From Tilletia caries (lineage: Eukaryota; Basidiomycota; Exobasidiomycetes; Tilletiales; Tilletiaceae), in assembly GCA_032718865.1 (NCBI GenBank), contig JALUTQ010000004.1, positions 2,542,001 to 2,606,000 of the forward strand: a DNA stretch of 64,000 nucleotides, read 5' to 3'. Each line of letters starts with the position of its first letter. Position 1 is the stretch's first letter. Positions 46,228-58,914 of the stretch are shown one piece after another. The notes below the pieces were generated by a model. It was not told the origin of the DNA and did no database searches. It was given only the letters and a program-made list of their open reading frames with translations. Both the position numbers and the translations under genes were made by a program.

Positions 46228-47890
46228 GTTGGTAAGACTTGTGTGAAAGAAAGAGGGATGGTTGGGTCTGCACAGTCGAGAAGGGAGATGACTTGTGCTT
46301 GGATGACGAGGAAGGGGAAAGTAGGAGAGACCGAGCTTCTTTATATATACGTTTGTACGTGCGGGCGAGCTGCGGCGAGATTGGCAAAAGATGAGGGAGA
46401 CAAGTGAGTGTTCAGCCCTCGAGCTCTGCGATGAGGCGGGTGTTGGGGACTTGGGGTCGTTGAGTCGTTTCTTGACTCTGCCTCTCAATACAGGCCCTGG
46501 ACATTGGGACGGTGTATCCGCCCAGGGCCAGACACCCTATACTGTATAACTCACCAGGCTCGGTCGCATGCCTTGTTCCTTGCTGTCCCACCCTCGTTCC
46601 TAGCGCCGCTATAGTGAGTCCGCCGGACCGCACGCAGCGGTGGAACACGGCGTTCGAGGCTCGCGCTCAACCCCAATCGATTGAGAAGGGTTGATTCGCC
46701 GTTTCATTCCATTTTTCCGAACACGGGTGCGAGGACGGCCGGGCTGAAGCAGCTCTTTTTGATTCATACGCTGACCCAGGCCGTGGAGGCCTATGCAGGG
46801 AAGAGAGAAGAAGCAGCCCTATGGGAGCTGGAAAACACGGAAGAGCAGAAGAAGTGGTAGGGAGCTGGGGGGGGGGCAAGGGGGGGCAAGGGGCCAAAGG
46901 GCGAGGATGAGACTGGGAAGAGATCAGTTAGTCAATGGTAAGACGGGAAAGGGGGAGGATCAGGACGAGGGACCCCATTGGCTAACGCTCATGAGAGGTG
47001 GGTATAGCTCTTATTGGTCTGGGGTGGCAAGGGCGGCCCGGTCGCTGCTGAAGGGGAGTGAGGTCGAGGGCGGAGGCGGGCGGGTGAATACGAGCTCGAG
47101 CTCCATCGGTTCCAGCTCACATCTGTTCCCGAGGGCCTTAGCGAAGACACTTGGGCACCGACAGGCCGGGTCACCAGGGCGCAGCCCGACACCGCTTGGT
47201 TCTGGCTGGGCGATGGAAAGCGACGGAAGGCGAGGGGTGCCAGGATCGTCGGCTCGCTGAAAGCACGCCAACGCATCGGACTCGCGGATCCTTGTATTCC
47301 AGGCAGCCGTCGCGTATGTCGAGAATGAATGGCGGTCCACCCCTCAGGAGCAGGTCTCGTCCCACGTCGCACCAGGACTGAGATACCCGCATCAGAGCTG
47401 GGGAGAGGCAGGAAGGGAGTGAAAAATGCTGGGAATGGATCAATGTGCGACGTTCGGAGCAGTGTATGGGCACAGTGTGTTCGCGGCGTCGATCTTTCGA
47501 AGATGGCCAAGGGGTGGGACCATCGATGGGGCCGTTGATCGAAGGCCATCGTCCTAGGTTCGCGCGATGGGTGGCGATGTATGATGAGGCCGGGGTGAAC
47601 CCCGTTTCAAGTATGATACTGGGAACGCGGAAGAAGGGATGGAAGTGATGGAAAAGGCGAAGGAGTAGCCTGCAGAAGGAGAAAAGATGGTTAGCCCATA
47701 GTCATAAGTGAACGCTGAGGTTGATGTGAATATATGCGCTGCGCGTTTCTCGAGCTCAATCCAGCCGACGACGCTATCCGCCCCCTTACGGCTGGAAAGA
47801 AGAATGCGGGTCCCTGGGTGAAAATTTGGCAGAATGTATGGAGGCAGGTATATGGGTACACAGAGGAGAGAGGCGAGCGAGGGGGGATGC
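46228..47890. other. Intergenic region upstream of the secreted protein
   Basis: No supported gene. It includes a G-tract region (about 46864-46895) and several long open frames without domains, probably a consequence of high GC content. Confidence 0.45.
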
Positions 47891-48418
47891 TCAGTAGCCA
47901 TCGTCGACCTGATCGAAGAAGCCGGAATATGTGAGGACTGGAGATGGAATGGAAGGAGGTCAGCAGATGGTAGTTGATGCTGGTGAGGGAAGAGGGGATA
48001 CGCACTGGTTCCGTATACGAGTGCGCCTCCGCTGATGCTCATGATGCAAGCCATAGGAGCGATGATACCCGCATGAGCCCAGGTGAGGGGCATGGCAAAG
48101 CCGGTGACGACGATGATGGCAGTGATGAAGTTACCAAAGTCGATGTATACGCTGTTGTAGTCGGCGGAGAAGTCATCCTGCCCTGCGCAGCGTGAGCAGA
48201 GGCTGTTCGGTAATGGTGCGAGGACGTAGGTGAGTGCGACGAGGAGGGGGAGCCAGTTGGACCAGAGGGCGCAGGAGAGGATGATGAGCAGGAAGCCGAC
48301 GGCCAGCACGAACGACAGTCCTATGATCGCTGTTGGGTTGGCAGGAGAGGATCAGGATCAGCATTGATGCAGTCGCTCAGCCATGGCAGCGCATACACTC
48401 ACTCTTCAGGCCCGCCAT
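47891..48418 (-). CDS. VPS55: Vacuolar protein sorting protein Vps55
   Basis: Small membrane protein of 128 aa acting in endosome-to-vacuole trafficking; the yeast protein works with Vps68. Exons (minus strand): 48418-48403 (16 nt), 48329-48006 and 47937-47891. Four hydrophobic segments are visible: IIGLSFVLAVGFLLIILSCA, LPLLVALTYVLAPLP, FITAIIVVTGFAMPL and IIAPMACIMSISGGALVYGT. The cytosolic loop CSRCAGQDDFSAD and the C-terminal YSGFFDQVDDGY match the Vps55/LEPROT family. The tiny first exon (MAGLKT begins it) is supported by frame and by the family's usual N terminus. It is divergent from NOT4, with 426 bases between start codons. It is a conserved housekeeping gene, so it lies outside the metabolite cluster. 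Confidence 0.95.
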
Positions 48419-48844
48419 CGTGAGTTCAATGCGTTGATGTCAAGTTCACTGCTGAGCTCGCCATCCATCAGGCAGCATCAGGGCAGCGAGCGATGGGTGA
48501 TGGGTGATGGTGATGAGGCGAGCGACAATGTATTTTCGAAAGCGCTTCTGCTTCATCAATGTCTTGTGGGATGCTCACAGCACCCGATCAGTGTGCGCGT
48601 TGAGAATACTCCACTGTCTATTTTTGCAGAAGCGCTTTTGTGTGTAATCGCCTTTTGGCGCTGTGAAGCGGGTGGGGCCCATTCACTCACTGACTCGGTC
48701 TTCCCTCATCGGCATCGCGATCTTCATCGTTCCTCACTCCCTCGCTCGCTCGCTCGCTCCCTGCCTCACTCACCTCGCAGGATAGAGACAGACACCGAGC
48801 GCAGACCGCACACCGCCGAGTGCGAGCCATCGACCGACCGACCG
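48419..48844. promoter_or_regulatory. Divergent VPS55/NOT4 promoter region
   Basis: Spacer between two start codons pointing apart. It holds two near-identical words, GAAAGCGCTTCTG (48538) and GAAGCGCTTTTG (48630), and a CTCGCT repeat at 48743-48758. No conventional TATA box is obvious. Confidence 0.45.
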
Positions 48845-48948
48845 ATGACGAAGCGAACGTCGGCGCCGCACTCGCCTGCCGTCGGTCCCGGGGGAAACCC
48901 CTTCCCCCCATTAGGCATGGCCATCGCACAGCAGCACCAGCAGCAGCA

Positions 48949-48982
<34 letters not shown>

Positions 48983-51900
48983 CACGCACACGCACACGCA
49001 CACGCAGCATCAGCAGCAGCGACAACAGTCATGTCCGCAGCAGCAGCACAGCAGCACGCCGCAGACCACCGCGCAAAGACCCCTACCAGGGACGGCCTGC
49101 CCCCCGCCCCTGTCAAGTTCGACGCGTCCCAGGCCCAGGCATGTCGCCTTCAGGACGCGTACTGGTCCGAGGAGGAGGAGGACATGGACTGTCCCCTCTG
49201 TCTCGAGGAAATCGACCTCTCCGACGCAAACTTCAAGCCCTGTCCATGTGGCTACCAGGTGCGCTCCACTCTTTCGCCACTTCTGCTCTCGAGACCCGCT
49301 TCTGCTAACACACCTTCCTCATATCACAGATCTGCCGCTTCTGCTGGCATCACATCAAGCAGAACCTCAACGGCAGATGCCCAGCATGTCGTCGCAAGTA
49401 CTCCGACCAGACCATCGAATTCAAACCCATGACCTCAGAAGAGTGCGTTCTTCACCACTCTCCACCAGTTCGCATGCACTCAGACTGACTAACACACATG
49501 TACTCTTTCTCTGCACAGGATCAAACGGCTCACCCAGGCCAAAAAGCAAAAGGAGCGCGAACGAAAAGAGCTCGAACAGATGAACCGAAAACATCTCGCA
49601 AACATGCGCGTCGTACAGAAGAACCTCGTCTACGTCGTCGGCCTCAACAGCAAGCTTGCAAAGGAAGAGCTCATACCCACCTTGCGCAGCTCAGAGTACT
49701 TCGGACAGTACGGCCGGATCTCCAAAATCCTCATCTCTAAACGCACCTCGCCTTCCAAACTCATCATGGGCACCCAGGACACCTCCATCGGCGTATATGT
49801 CACCTACGTACGCAAGGAGGACGCCGCAAGGGCCATTGTCGCCATCGACGGTACCAAGGGCAGCGATGGCAAGATCATCAGGGCAAGTTATGGCACGACC
49901 AAGTACTGCACTACCTACCTCAGGAATCTGCCCTGTACCAATCCGGCCTGCACTTATCTCCATGAGCCCGGCGAGGAGGCGGATAGCTTTACCAAGGAGG
50001 ACTTGAGTACCTTGTCAGTTGTCTCTTCTCTCTCCCTTAACCATTTATCATCACGGCGTTTACTGACATCATTACAAAAACTAGACGACACGCAGCAAAA
50101 GATACCGAGCACCGAGGCCCCAAACCTCTTGGACAAGGCGTAGCCTTCGCCCCACAACAACGATCCACCTCCCACAACCACCACCACGGCCAGAACAACA
50201 ACCAGCCAGGAACGACGAACCAAGCCGGAGACCCCGCAGCCGTCGCCGCCGCCAATGCCGCCGCCAACGCAGCTGCGAACGCAGGTTCAGGCGGGTCCGG
50301 GTCCATCTCTGCTTCCTCCGCAGCGAGTGCGGCTGCAGCTGCGGCTGCCGCGGCAGCTTCGTCAGCGGCGGCGTCTGCGGCTGCAGCTACGGCCGCGGCA
50401 GCAGCCGCCTCCGCCATGGTCTCCGCCCCGATCTCTAGTTCCTTCTCCGACTCTACGGGTCCCGCATTACCCAAGACGGCCACCTGGGCCTCCGGGAAGG
50501 GGGGCGCGCCGTTCAATACGCCCCCCGTGGGCGTGACGCCGTTGCCGGGGAGCGGGAGCGACATGCCGCCGTTGAGCGCTTCGGTTGCGTTGGCTGTGGC
50601 GCAGCATGCGCAGCATGTTGTGGCGCGGAAGGGCAGTCAGCAGAAGATTAAGGGTGCTTCTTCTTCGTCCTCGACTTCTTCGGCGGGGAGTCCGGCGGCA
50701 GTGGGTAGTCCGAGTAAAGCGGCGTCGGCGAGGGCGATCGCTATGCCTGGCGGTGGACCTGTTCGCACGGCTTCGTCCGGCGGCAGCGGAGGGAATTCGT
50801 CGGCGGTATATAGCAGTTCACCATTGGCTGCTTCGAGTCCGCTTGCGCAGCGCGCGGCTCATTCGGCGGTGCTGGACGCTTCTTCGGCTTCGGCTGCTTC
50901 CTCGCCTACGGTTGGCAAGGCGAAGGCGGGAGGACTTTCTGCTGGGGAGAAAGCGGAGAAGGCGAAAGTATCGACCACGACGACGGAGCCTCCACCGGGT
51001 CTGGGCGGTCCTGTCCGCTCAGCGGCGGGTCCACCACCTGGTATCGCCCTTCCCGCTCCCCCTTCCTCCTCCTCTTCCTCTACTTCAGGAACGATCTCGG
51101 GTCCTCCGCCCGGACTTGGCGGTCCGATCCCCGCCGGTGTCGCAAGGGAAAGCGCGAACGCGGGCTCGTCGACGCCCAACTCGGGCGCTGCTACGCCGTT
51201 GGCGGTTAGTACGGCCGACTTGCATCTGCACCTTCTTAACAACAGTGGGAACTCGCAATCGGGCGAGCTCACTCCGACTCCGAGTGCAACGGCGACGGCT
51301 ACGTCTACGCCGACCCCGCACTCCGCTGCGCTGGCGCCTAAGAGCTCGTACAGGCCCTCCTCACGCGCGCAGGCGTTACTGGACGATCTGCGACGTCGTC
51401 GGGCGCCTGAGCTTCTTGGCGACGATGAGAATGGAGGTGGGGCGGGATCGCCGAAACCGAGTCCTTTCCCTGACTTTATTGAGGCTACCATCGAGAGTTG
51501 GACTTCGGGTGGGGAGTTTTGTTTTGTGATGCATGGGGGCGAGGAGGGCCTGGAGAGAGGGGAGGAGAGGGAAGGAAATCAGCATGGGGAGGATGGTGGG
51601 AGTGGGGTGGAGGAGGCGGAGGGTGTCGTTCCGAATGGGATGACCGGCGGTCAAGGTCAGAGTCAAGGACAAGGACAGAGTCAGGGACAGGATTTCCACT
51701 CGTTCGCGTCGGCTGGGTCTGCGCCTGCGCTCCCGCCTGGTCTGGTCAAGTTTAACATGGCGGGCACGCCGCCGCCGCCGGGTATACCGCTTCCTGCGGG
51801 TATGTTTGGCGGGATGGGGATGGGTGGAATGGGTATGGGTGGGATTGGGATGGGCGGAATGGGTGGGATGGGCGGTATGGGGATGGGCATGGGTATGGGT

Positions 51901-54025
51901 ATGGGCGGGATGTACCAACCCTCCCCACTACACGCCGGCGCGCTACCCCCGAACCGGAGCGGGACCACCTCCCCCTCCACGATTAGCGGGTACAGCGGTT
52001 CCTTCGACCCCTTCTCCACCGCCGCCGCCGGTGGGAACAGCAACAACGGGGGCAACTCGGAGATCGAGTATGGACCGGGTAGCAGTGTTACTACGCTTTC
52101 GAGCGGGGAGGCCGCGCCTGCTGCGCCGTTTGTTGCGATTGATGAGATGCGGCGGACGTTGTCGGATGAGCGGGAGCGGGAGCGGAGTTCGCAGAATGGG
52201 CTGGTGCTCGCTGGTGGCGGTGGCGGCGGTGGTGATTCTGGGATAGGAGGGTTGGATGGGGACGATGCTGAGGCTGCTGATAAGCGGGCGAGTCGGTTTG
52301 GGTTTGCGGCGGAGAGGAGGAAGGAGAGTTTGGCACAGTTGCAGTTGCAGCAGGCCCAACAGCAGGCCCAGCAGCAGCAACAACAGCAGCAGCAGCAACA
52401 TCAACAGCAACAGCAGCAGCAACAGGCGGCTTCGAGTCTGGGAGGGATCATGCTCTCTGGTTCGTCGCCCTTCTTCAAGTCTCGGCTTGAGTTGCTTGGC
52501 GGGAACGGACTTGATGGTGGCCATGGACATGGACACAATGGGCATCATGACGCTTCTGTCGGTGGTGCTGGACAACAGCAACATCTGACGTCGGCGCAGG
52601 ACTTGTTGGGGTTCTCGTCGACGAAGGATGTAATTGGTCACGTCTTCGATGGGGAGGGATCTGGTGTGGGTGGGATGCACCAGGGTGGAGGACATCATTT
52701 GAGTAATGGTGGGTATGCGGACGGCGGGTTGCGTGGTGCGGCCGGTTCAGCGTCCGGGGCGAGTCCGCTCTCGCACTTCCATCAGTATGGGGGTGGGGGC
52801 AATGTTCCTGGGTTGGCGTCGACGCCTCCTCCTGGGTTTGGACCGCGTGGGGGGCAGCATCAGCAGCAGCAGCAGCAGCAACAGCAACATTTGCAGCAGC
52901 ATCAGCAGCAGCAGCAGTCGTTGCAGCAACACCAGCAGCACCAGCCACAACAGCAGCAGCAACAGGCGCAAGGGCAACACCATCAGCATCACCACCAGGC
53001 TTCTATGGGTGGAGGTGGAGGACAACAACAGCAGCAGCAGCAGCATGGACAGGTAAACGGGACGACGTCGTGGCTTGCCAAGTTTGCGCAGCAGCAGCAG
53101 GCAGCTGCTAATCAAGCGCAGGGATATTCTGCTTTGGATCATCAGCCTTCACAACAGCAGCAGCAGCAGCAGCAACAACAACAACAACACCAGCACCATG
53201 CCCAGCAGCAGCAACAGCATGTTCTTGCTCATCAACAGCAACAACAGCAGCAGCATCACCTGCACGCTGCTCATTCGCCACTCCATCAGCACTCGCATTT
53301 GCACCATTCGCATGCGCATCCTCACCTGCAGCAGCAGCAGCAGCAGCATCACCAGGCACAAGGAAGTGGGAATGGGAATGGGTTCATGGGGCAGCAGCAG
53401 CATGGGATGCACCTGGGCGGTCAAGGACAGCAACAGGGTGTATCTCCCTTCGGCGGTGTTGGGAATGGGTCCCAACAATCGCAGGGCGGCTTTGGTACGC
53501 CGTTGGGCACTGCCCGTGGTGGTGGACCGCTACAGCAGCACTCTTCTGGAGGACCTGTGGTTGGGGGGAGGCCGAATGGGAGCGCATCGGCTGCTGCTGC
53601 TGCGGCGGCGGCGGCGGCGGCGGCGGCAGCGGCGGAACCGTTGTTGGCTCAGTTGATGGCGGGCGTGTCTGTAGGCCAGGGCCGGCGTGGGCTGGGAGGT
53701 GCCGGCTCCTCGGGCGGGGGCGGGCGGTATGACATGTACGGCGGCGTGGGGGAGATGAGCGGGAATGGTGGTGGAGGTGAGTTGAAACCTGAACCGCTGA
53801 CCCTTGGGGGGTTTTCTCCTTCTGCCTTTAAACCTAAACGTCGCACGATCCCTGACTGACCCATTTTCTTTATCTATCTACACACCAGCCGACCTGTCGT
53901 TCATGGACCCGGCCATTATGAGCTTGACGCGGAACCGGGTGCAACAGCAACAGCAGCAGCAGCAGCAGCACCAGGATGCCACGTCTTCGCTCAAGACTGG
54001 CAGTCCGTTCTCGCCTTTCGGTTGA
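48845..54025 (+). CDS. NOT4: NOT4/CNOT4-type RING E3 ubiquitin ligase, CCR4-NOT subunit
   Basis: Subunit of the CCR4-NOT complex linking mRNA decay and ribosome quality control to ubiquitination. 1616 aa in five exons: 48845-49258, 49330-49442, 49519-50013, 50085-53776 and 53889-54025. The C4C4 RING lies at about residues 116-163 (DCPLCLEEIDLSD, CPCGYQICRFCWHHI, CPACRRKY), followed by a basic coiled-coil linker, an RNA-recognition motif (NLVYVVGLNSKLAKEE, then YGRISKILI) and a C3H zinc finger ending PACTYLHEPG. After that come more than 1200 residues of Ala, Gly, Gln and His runs, far longer than in yeast. The last exon encodes ADLSFMDPAIM, a short conserved segment. If the 112-nt last intron is retained, translation stops at 53859 and this segment is lost. 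Start chosen at the first ATG after the divergent promoter. Confidence 0.93.
52350..53400 (+). repeat. CAG/CAA and CAT triplet arrays inside NOT4
   Basis: Several long runs of CAG/CAA and CAT codons encode polyglutamine and histidine tracts, notably near 52350-52430, 52858-52970, 53150-53260 and 53320-53350. Interruptions between CAG and CAA suggest selection for the amino-acid run, not simple repeat slippage. Confidence 0.85.
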
Positions 54026-54371
54026 AGGCCCGGATCGATCCCTCTTTACCTTTACTCTTCTCCTCTCTCATCTCTCCTTCTCTTCTCGCGGCACAGGCTC
54101 TCTCTCTCTCTCTTTTTTTCTCACTCTTTCTCTGCGCCTGGCTTCTCCCTCTCTCTCTCTCTCTTCTCTTACTCTCTCTCTCTCTCTCTCTCTAAGTCTC
54201 CCGCGCTCCTGAATTCGAATGAACCTGACTTGACTTTTCTCCAACTGACTCCTTGGTGACCTGATCTCCTCCTCGGAAAGACCGAACATACGGGGCCGAA
54301 AAGGATACTTTGATATTCCCGCTCGTGTGTAAAATAATGTAAGATAGCGAAGGTAGGTCCCTAGGTTCCTC
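54026..54371. other. NOT4 3' flank with a CT-rich microsatellite
   Basis: Convergent spacer between NOT4 and the histidine phosphatase. A (CT)n tract lies at about 54149-54193. No gene. Confidence 0.7.
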
Positions 54372-55581
54372 TCAGGTGGAAGTCGCAGGCACAGCCTTGA
54401 GCACCATCGGCACCAGCGCGCCCGTCTTGGGCGTGAAGAACCGGTGGCCTGTGAGTCGGAAGAGGGCCTGCATGACGCCTGAGTGGCATGAGATCGCGAT
54501 GACTGAATGCAAGGTAGAGAAAGAAGGTGAGTCGTGGGAGACTAAGGTGGGGGTAATGCGGATGACGGGACGTACCTTGTGCGCCGTCGGAGGAGGCTAC
54601 GTCGGTGCCTGTTGCGGGCGAGAAGATCCGACTGAGAGTCTCCTGCAAGCGCTCGACGAGCTCTTCCTCCGACTCTCTCGCGATAGGCTGGGGAAGTGCG
54701 AGAGTGGGGAAGATCAGCGGGCAAACGCAAGGATTCGAACGAGGAAGGCACTCACGTTGAACAACATGTCACCCTCCGCGAAGCCCGGCTCGAACTCGAA
54801 CGCGGGCGCGGGGAACCGCTTCGCGATCACACTCTTCGGCGAGCGCATATCGCACGTATGTCCACCGATCGTCTCCCTCAGACCCTCGAGGATCAACTGC
54901 TCCTTCCCCTCCGAGCCGTAGACGCCCATGTAGGTCCTTTTGGCCGTCTCGAGCGCGCGGGTGAAGGGCGAGCTGTACAGACGTTGCGGCAGCGGGGGTT
55001 TCTGGGAGGGAGTGCTGTTGGGGTTGTGCAGGCGCAGTCGCCATTCTTCGTTTACGTCCTCTGCTTGTTGTTCGCCGAGGGAGGTCAGGAGTGGGTCGGG
55101 CCCCCAGACGAGCTCGCCGTCGCCGTTTCGGTGGGACCAATCGTCGTCCCATGCTTCGGTGCCGTATCTAAAAAAAGGGGGAAATTGAGCGATTAGAGCA
55201 GGGCCCTGAGGGGCAGCATGCACAGAGTTAAACGAAGGAGACTACTCACTTCGCCTCAGCAAGATTGTGCACGCCCTGTCCATGCCGTCCTACATAAACA
55301 AGCTTATACACCCCACCGCCCACCTCGTTCAACCTGCGGACCTCCTGCACAACATCCCCCCATTCCACGCCTTCCTTCAGCCCAAAGTTGGGTACGACCG
55401 CGGGTAAGGCGGCCACGTCTGTTGAGGGATTGTCGTAGATGAAGAACGAGGGCTGGAGGGTTGTGAAGGCGTAGAGCTGGGCGGGTGCGGGCGCTGGACC
55501 GGGACCGGGACTGGGACCGGGGGCGAAGGCGGCCGGGGCCTGGGCCGGGGCTGGGGCTGGGGCTGTCATTGCTGCCTGCAT
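54372..55581 (-). CDS. Histidine phosphatase, PMU1/phosphoglycerate-mutase-like
   Basis: Phosphatase of the histidine phosphatase superfamily, 328 aa as modelled in four exons (minus strand): 55581-55250, 55167-54756, 54687-54576 and 54502-54372. The phosphohistidine motif is VGRHGQGVHNLAEAKYGTEA, assembled over intron 1 and very like yeast PMU1. A catalytic arginine is in YSSPFTRALETA, a second in GLRETIGGHTC, and the second catalytic histidine in ISCHSGVMQAL. All catalytic residues are present. The N-terminal region has an Ala-Pro/Gly-Pro repeat of about 40 residues. Start is uncertain: the open frame continues about 45 codons upstream with protein-like sequence but no ATG, so a 5' exon may be missing. 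The substrate is not predictable from these motifs. Confidence 0.85.
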
Positions 55582-56481
55582 GTATTGTCTGCGTTGTTTC
55601 CGGATCTTGTCCAAGTCGTGGGTGGTAGCGGGAAAGTTTTGGACCGTCGTGGGCACGGACTTCGCCCCGGTCACCGTCACGGAACGTGGGAATCCCCCTC
55701 CTCCCGTCAGAGCATCAACGCATCAACGCTGACCTCGACCCTTTCCGATACCAAACACGGCACACCAAGCGGCACGATCGTATTCCCTGTAATTTTCCCA
55801 TCCTCCAGATGCCCCTTGCACCCCCGTACCCGTCACTCCTGACCAAGTTCATGTTCAGGTACCCCATAGTTCCCCGAAACCTGGCGGACAAACGGGTACA
55901 CCGCGCAAAAACCAGGAGCCGCGAGCAAACTTCCCCATTCCTACTTATCGACACCCAGCCTGGGTACAAGCAGGTGGTCAGGAATAAATCGCAGAAGCCC
56001 GTTCCGGGTGTTTTGAGGCTGTTGTGTCTATCCTCTTGGGCTGTGGGTTCAAACGGGTCTCTCGCGAGCCGGGTGCTCTGATCTTTTTTGCAGCTCACCA
56101 TGCCATCATAACCCAGACAAGACACACACACAGTAAACACCTCTACACAAACACATGATCCACCAGCAAGCCGCCCAGATCTATCTTGCAGCAGAAGCAA
56201 GCAGAGTAAAGCAAAAGCGGGAATATAGCATATGGTACTGTAAGATTTGCGGGAACTGCAAGAGACGAATTCGAAAAAAGGCGGGAAGCGGGAAGCGGGA
56301 AGGCGGTAAGGAAAAAACAGAATATAAAAAAAAAGCGAGAGCGCGACAGGCATCCGGGGCGGTGGTCCTCCTTCCAAGTCCGCGAGGCCACGGGGGGCGA
56401 GAGACAGAGGGAGAGAGAGAGAGGGAGGCGCATCCGGTCCCGGCCTTTTTCGCGTGAACGTCGCCCCCGTCCGAACCCCAT
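55582..56481. other. Spacer between histidine phosphatase and Zn2Cys6 gene
   Basis: Likely contains the 5' region (and possibly a first exon) of the phosphatase and the 3' untranslated region of the Zn2Cys6 gene. No separate gene recognised. Confidence 0.45.
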
Positions 56482-58114
56482 TCAACAAATCCCGTTCGAG
56501 AATAACAAAGCTCCTCCTCCTCCTCCTCCACCGCCAAACGACCCCGACGAGCTCGCCCCGACCCCGACCCCGTTCCCGTTCTCAAAACTCATCCCACCAC
56601 TCCCATTCATGCCAGCATCCAAGCTGTTCCCCTCCGCACTACTACTCCGCCCCACACCCTCATACCCATCCAAACTACCATCGCCCATCCCCCCGCCCAT
56701 ACTCCCCCCCGAATGATGCCCCTCCCCCGAACCAGGAACGACCATACTCCCCGTCCGACTCCGACTCCGCCTCTTACTCTTCCCCGGATTCGCCTCATAG
56801 TAACACTCCCGCTTCCCAATCCGGCACTGCTTGCACGGCGTCCCGTCCTGGGAGCACTTCACTTTACGCTTGCGACAGACCATGCAGCCTGTACGGCTCC
56901 GTTTGAATTTCGCACGGCGGGTCGTTCCCGCGCCGGAGGAGCCCGGGCCGCGCATTACGCCTGTGGAGGTCATGCTGTGCCCGGGCGGCAGGCTGCCGGG
57001 TCCGCCGGGGCCGGTGCCGAAGGGGAGGAGCATGTGGTGATGCTGTTGGGCATGCTGCTGTTGCTGATGCTGTTGGGCATGCTGCTGTTGCTGATGCTGG
57101 TGGTGGTGGTGCTGGTGGTGCGGATGGACCTGATGCGGGCCAAGTGGGTGATGATGGCCACCATGCTGATGGTGCGGATAGTGACCCTGACCCTGACTCT
57201 GAGGATGGGAGTGCGCATGATGATGCGGCGGGAACACCACCCCGCCCGACGACGAGCTCGAATTCCCCCCTCCCCCACCTCCACCGCCCCCACCACCAGC
57301 AGTAGAAGCATAATCCGACCCCGCCGTAGTATCAAAACTAGAACGCGTCGAAAAAGCCAACGCCGACGCAGCGTCCACATGCGGATGCACATGTGGATGA
57401 TGCGATGAAGACGCATTCGAGAACCAAGAAAGCGGATGGGCGGAGCGGCCCGAGGCCGCGCTCGAACTCATGGACCGATACCGGATCGGCGCGTTGAGAT
57501 CGTCCGCCGCTGAGGAGCCCAGTCCGCCGGCTGCCATCCCGCCTGCTCCAGCTGCGTTCCCTGCATGACTTGCCCCCCCTCCGTTTCCTCCTCCACTGCC
57601 TACTCCTCCTCCTCCTCCTCCTCCTCCTCCTCCTCCGGCACCAAGACCATTAGGTCCATTCGAAGGCGGCATCCCACCGCCCGCCGCTCCGTTACTCCCA
57701 CCACCGCTTCCACCATTACCCGCATACAAGCTCGAGAACGGTCCCGAGCTCGGGAACGCCGCGAACGAGTTCCGAGCCTGGGCGTACGGATGGAGCGGGG
57801 TCGAATGCGGCTGCATCCCGGACTGCGGTGGTAATGGCACCTGCTGCTGCTGCCCCAGATCCTGAGACGCAACACTGATAGGCGAGAGCGAGCTCACGGA
57901 TGCGTTGTGGCTGTTGTTGTTGGTGGCCGACGCGGTTGCTGCTGCTGCTGCTGCCGCCGTTGCGGCTGCGGCGGGGAAGAAGTCGTTGGAGACGGATGTG
58001 GACATGGAGACGGGTGCAGCAGACACACTTGCGTGTCTACCATGCAACGCATTGGATCCCCAAGGCCAGTGCCTTCCCGATGCAGACTGAGGTATCGCCT
58101 GTTGCTGTTGCTGA

Positions 58115-58146
<32 letters not shown>

Positions 58147-58914
58147 ATGTTGCAATTGCTGCTGTTGCTGTTGAAGTTGCTGATGCTGCTGGTGCGAGTG
58201 ATGCGGGGCCACCAGAGCGGAGGAGGAGGACGTAGGATCCTGAGGCTGGGTAGGCGACTGCAGCTGATGCGCGCCAAAGTCAAAGCTGGGATTGAATGCG
58301 TTCGGGAAGGTGGTCGAAGACGAGCGCTGCATGGCGGCAGTAGCAGCTGCCGCCGCAGCCGCTGCGGCGGTGTTGTAGCCCATGCTTCCGGAACTGGTCA
58401 TGCGTTCGTCGAGCGAGAACCTGCGGCCGTCCTGGAGGTTGCTGTTTGCGAAGGGGTTATGGAAAGCAGGCGGGCCATCGACGGGACCTGCTGTGGTGAC
58501 GCTTCCGACACCGACAGTGGCTCCGTTGGGACTGCTGCTCGTGTCGACTGCACCACCGAAGGGATCATGCTGGCCTTGCGGGCTGACGTGCTGGGTGAAC
58601 TGGCGGAGATGAGGCGCGAGGGGCGAGTCCATTGCGGGTGAGGATGTGGTAGAGGACGCTGGTGCAGCGGCTGGACCTGATACGAAGAACCCTGCCGCTG
58701 CTGAATTGGAAGTTCTTGTTGGTGTGGCTGATACGAAGGGCGGAGGGGGAGCGATGCCGACACCTTCGAACTGGCTGTTGAGTGCGCAGATGGAGTTTTG
58801 GCGGGATGTGGGCTGGGAAGAGAGCGTGTTCGGATACGCGTTGTTCTGGTTGGCAGCGAGACCGGCGAGTAGCTGGTGCTGTTGCGGGAGGGAGGTGATG
58901 GATGTGTCTGCCAT
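56482..58914 (-). CDS. Transcription factor with C-terminal Zn2Cys6 domain
   Basis: Nuclear regulator of 810 aa in one exon. The zinc cluster is near the C terminus, with cysteines at about residues 677, 680, 687, 694, 697 and 704 (CMVCRKRKVKCSQDG, then CKQC). It is preceded by a basic RRAKFKRSRTG stretch and followed by KSKRRSRSRTG; most fungal members carry the cluster near the N terminus. No middle homology region is visible. The rest is Gln, His, Ser, Ala and Gly runs, including polyglutamine at 58085-58180 and a long Gly run encoded by CTC repeats (57604-57636). The frame is open upstream to 59799, but that part is repeat-derived and looks like 5' leader; the ATG at 58914 begins the protein-like sequence. 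Its linkage to the metabolite cluster is remote (13 kb). Confidence 0.85.

Noticed and set aside
50585..51529. A 314-codon Arg/Leu-rich frame within NOT4
   Set aside because: Overlaps the NOT4 frame with a biased composition and no domain; it is a frame shadow of Ala/Gly/Ser repeats.
52350..53400. CRISPR-like or satellite array
   Set aside because: The repeats are coding CAG/CAA/CAT triplets in frame with NOT4; there are no spacers and the organism is eukaryotic.
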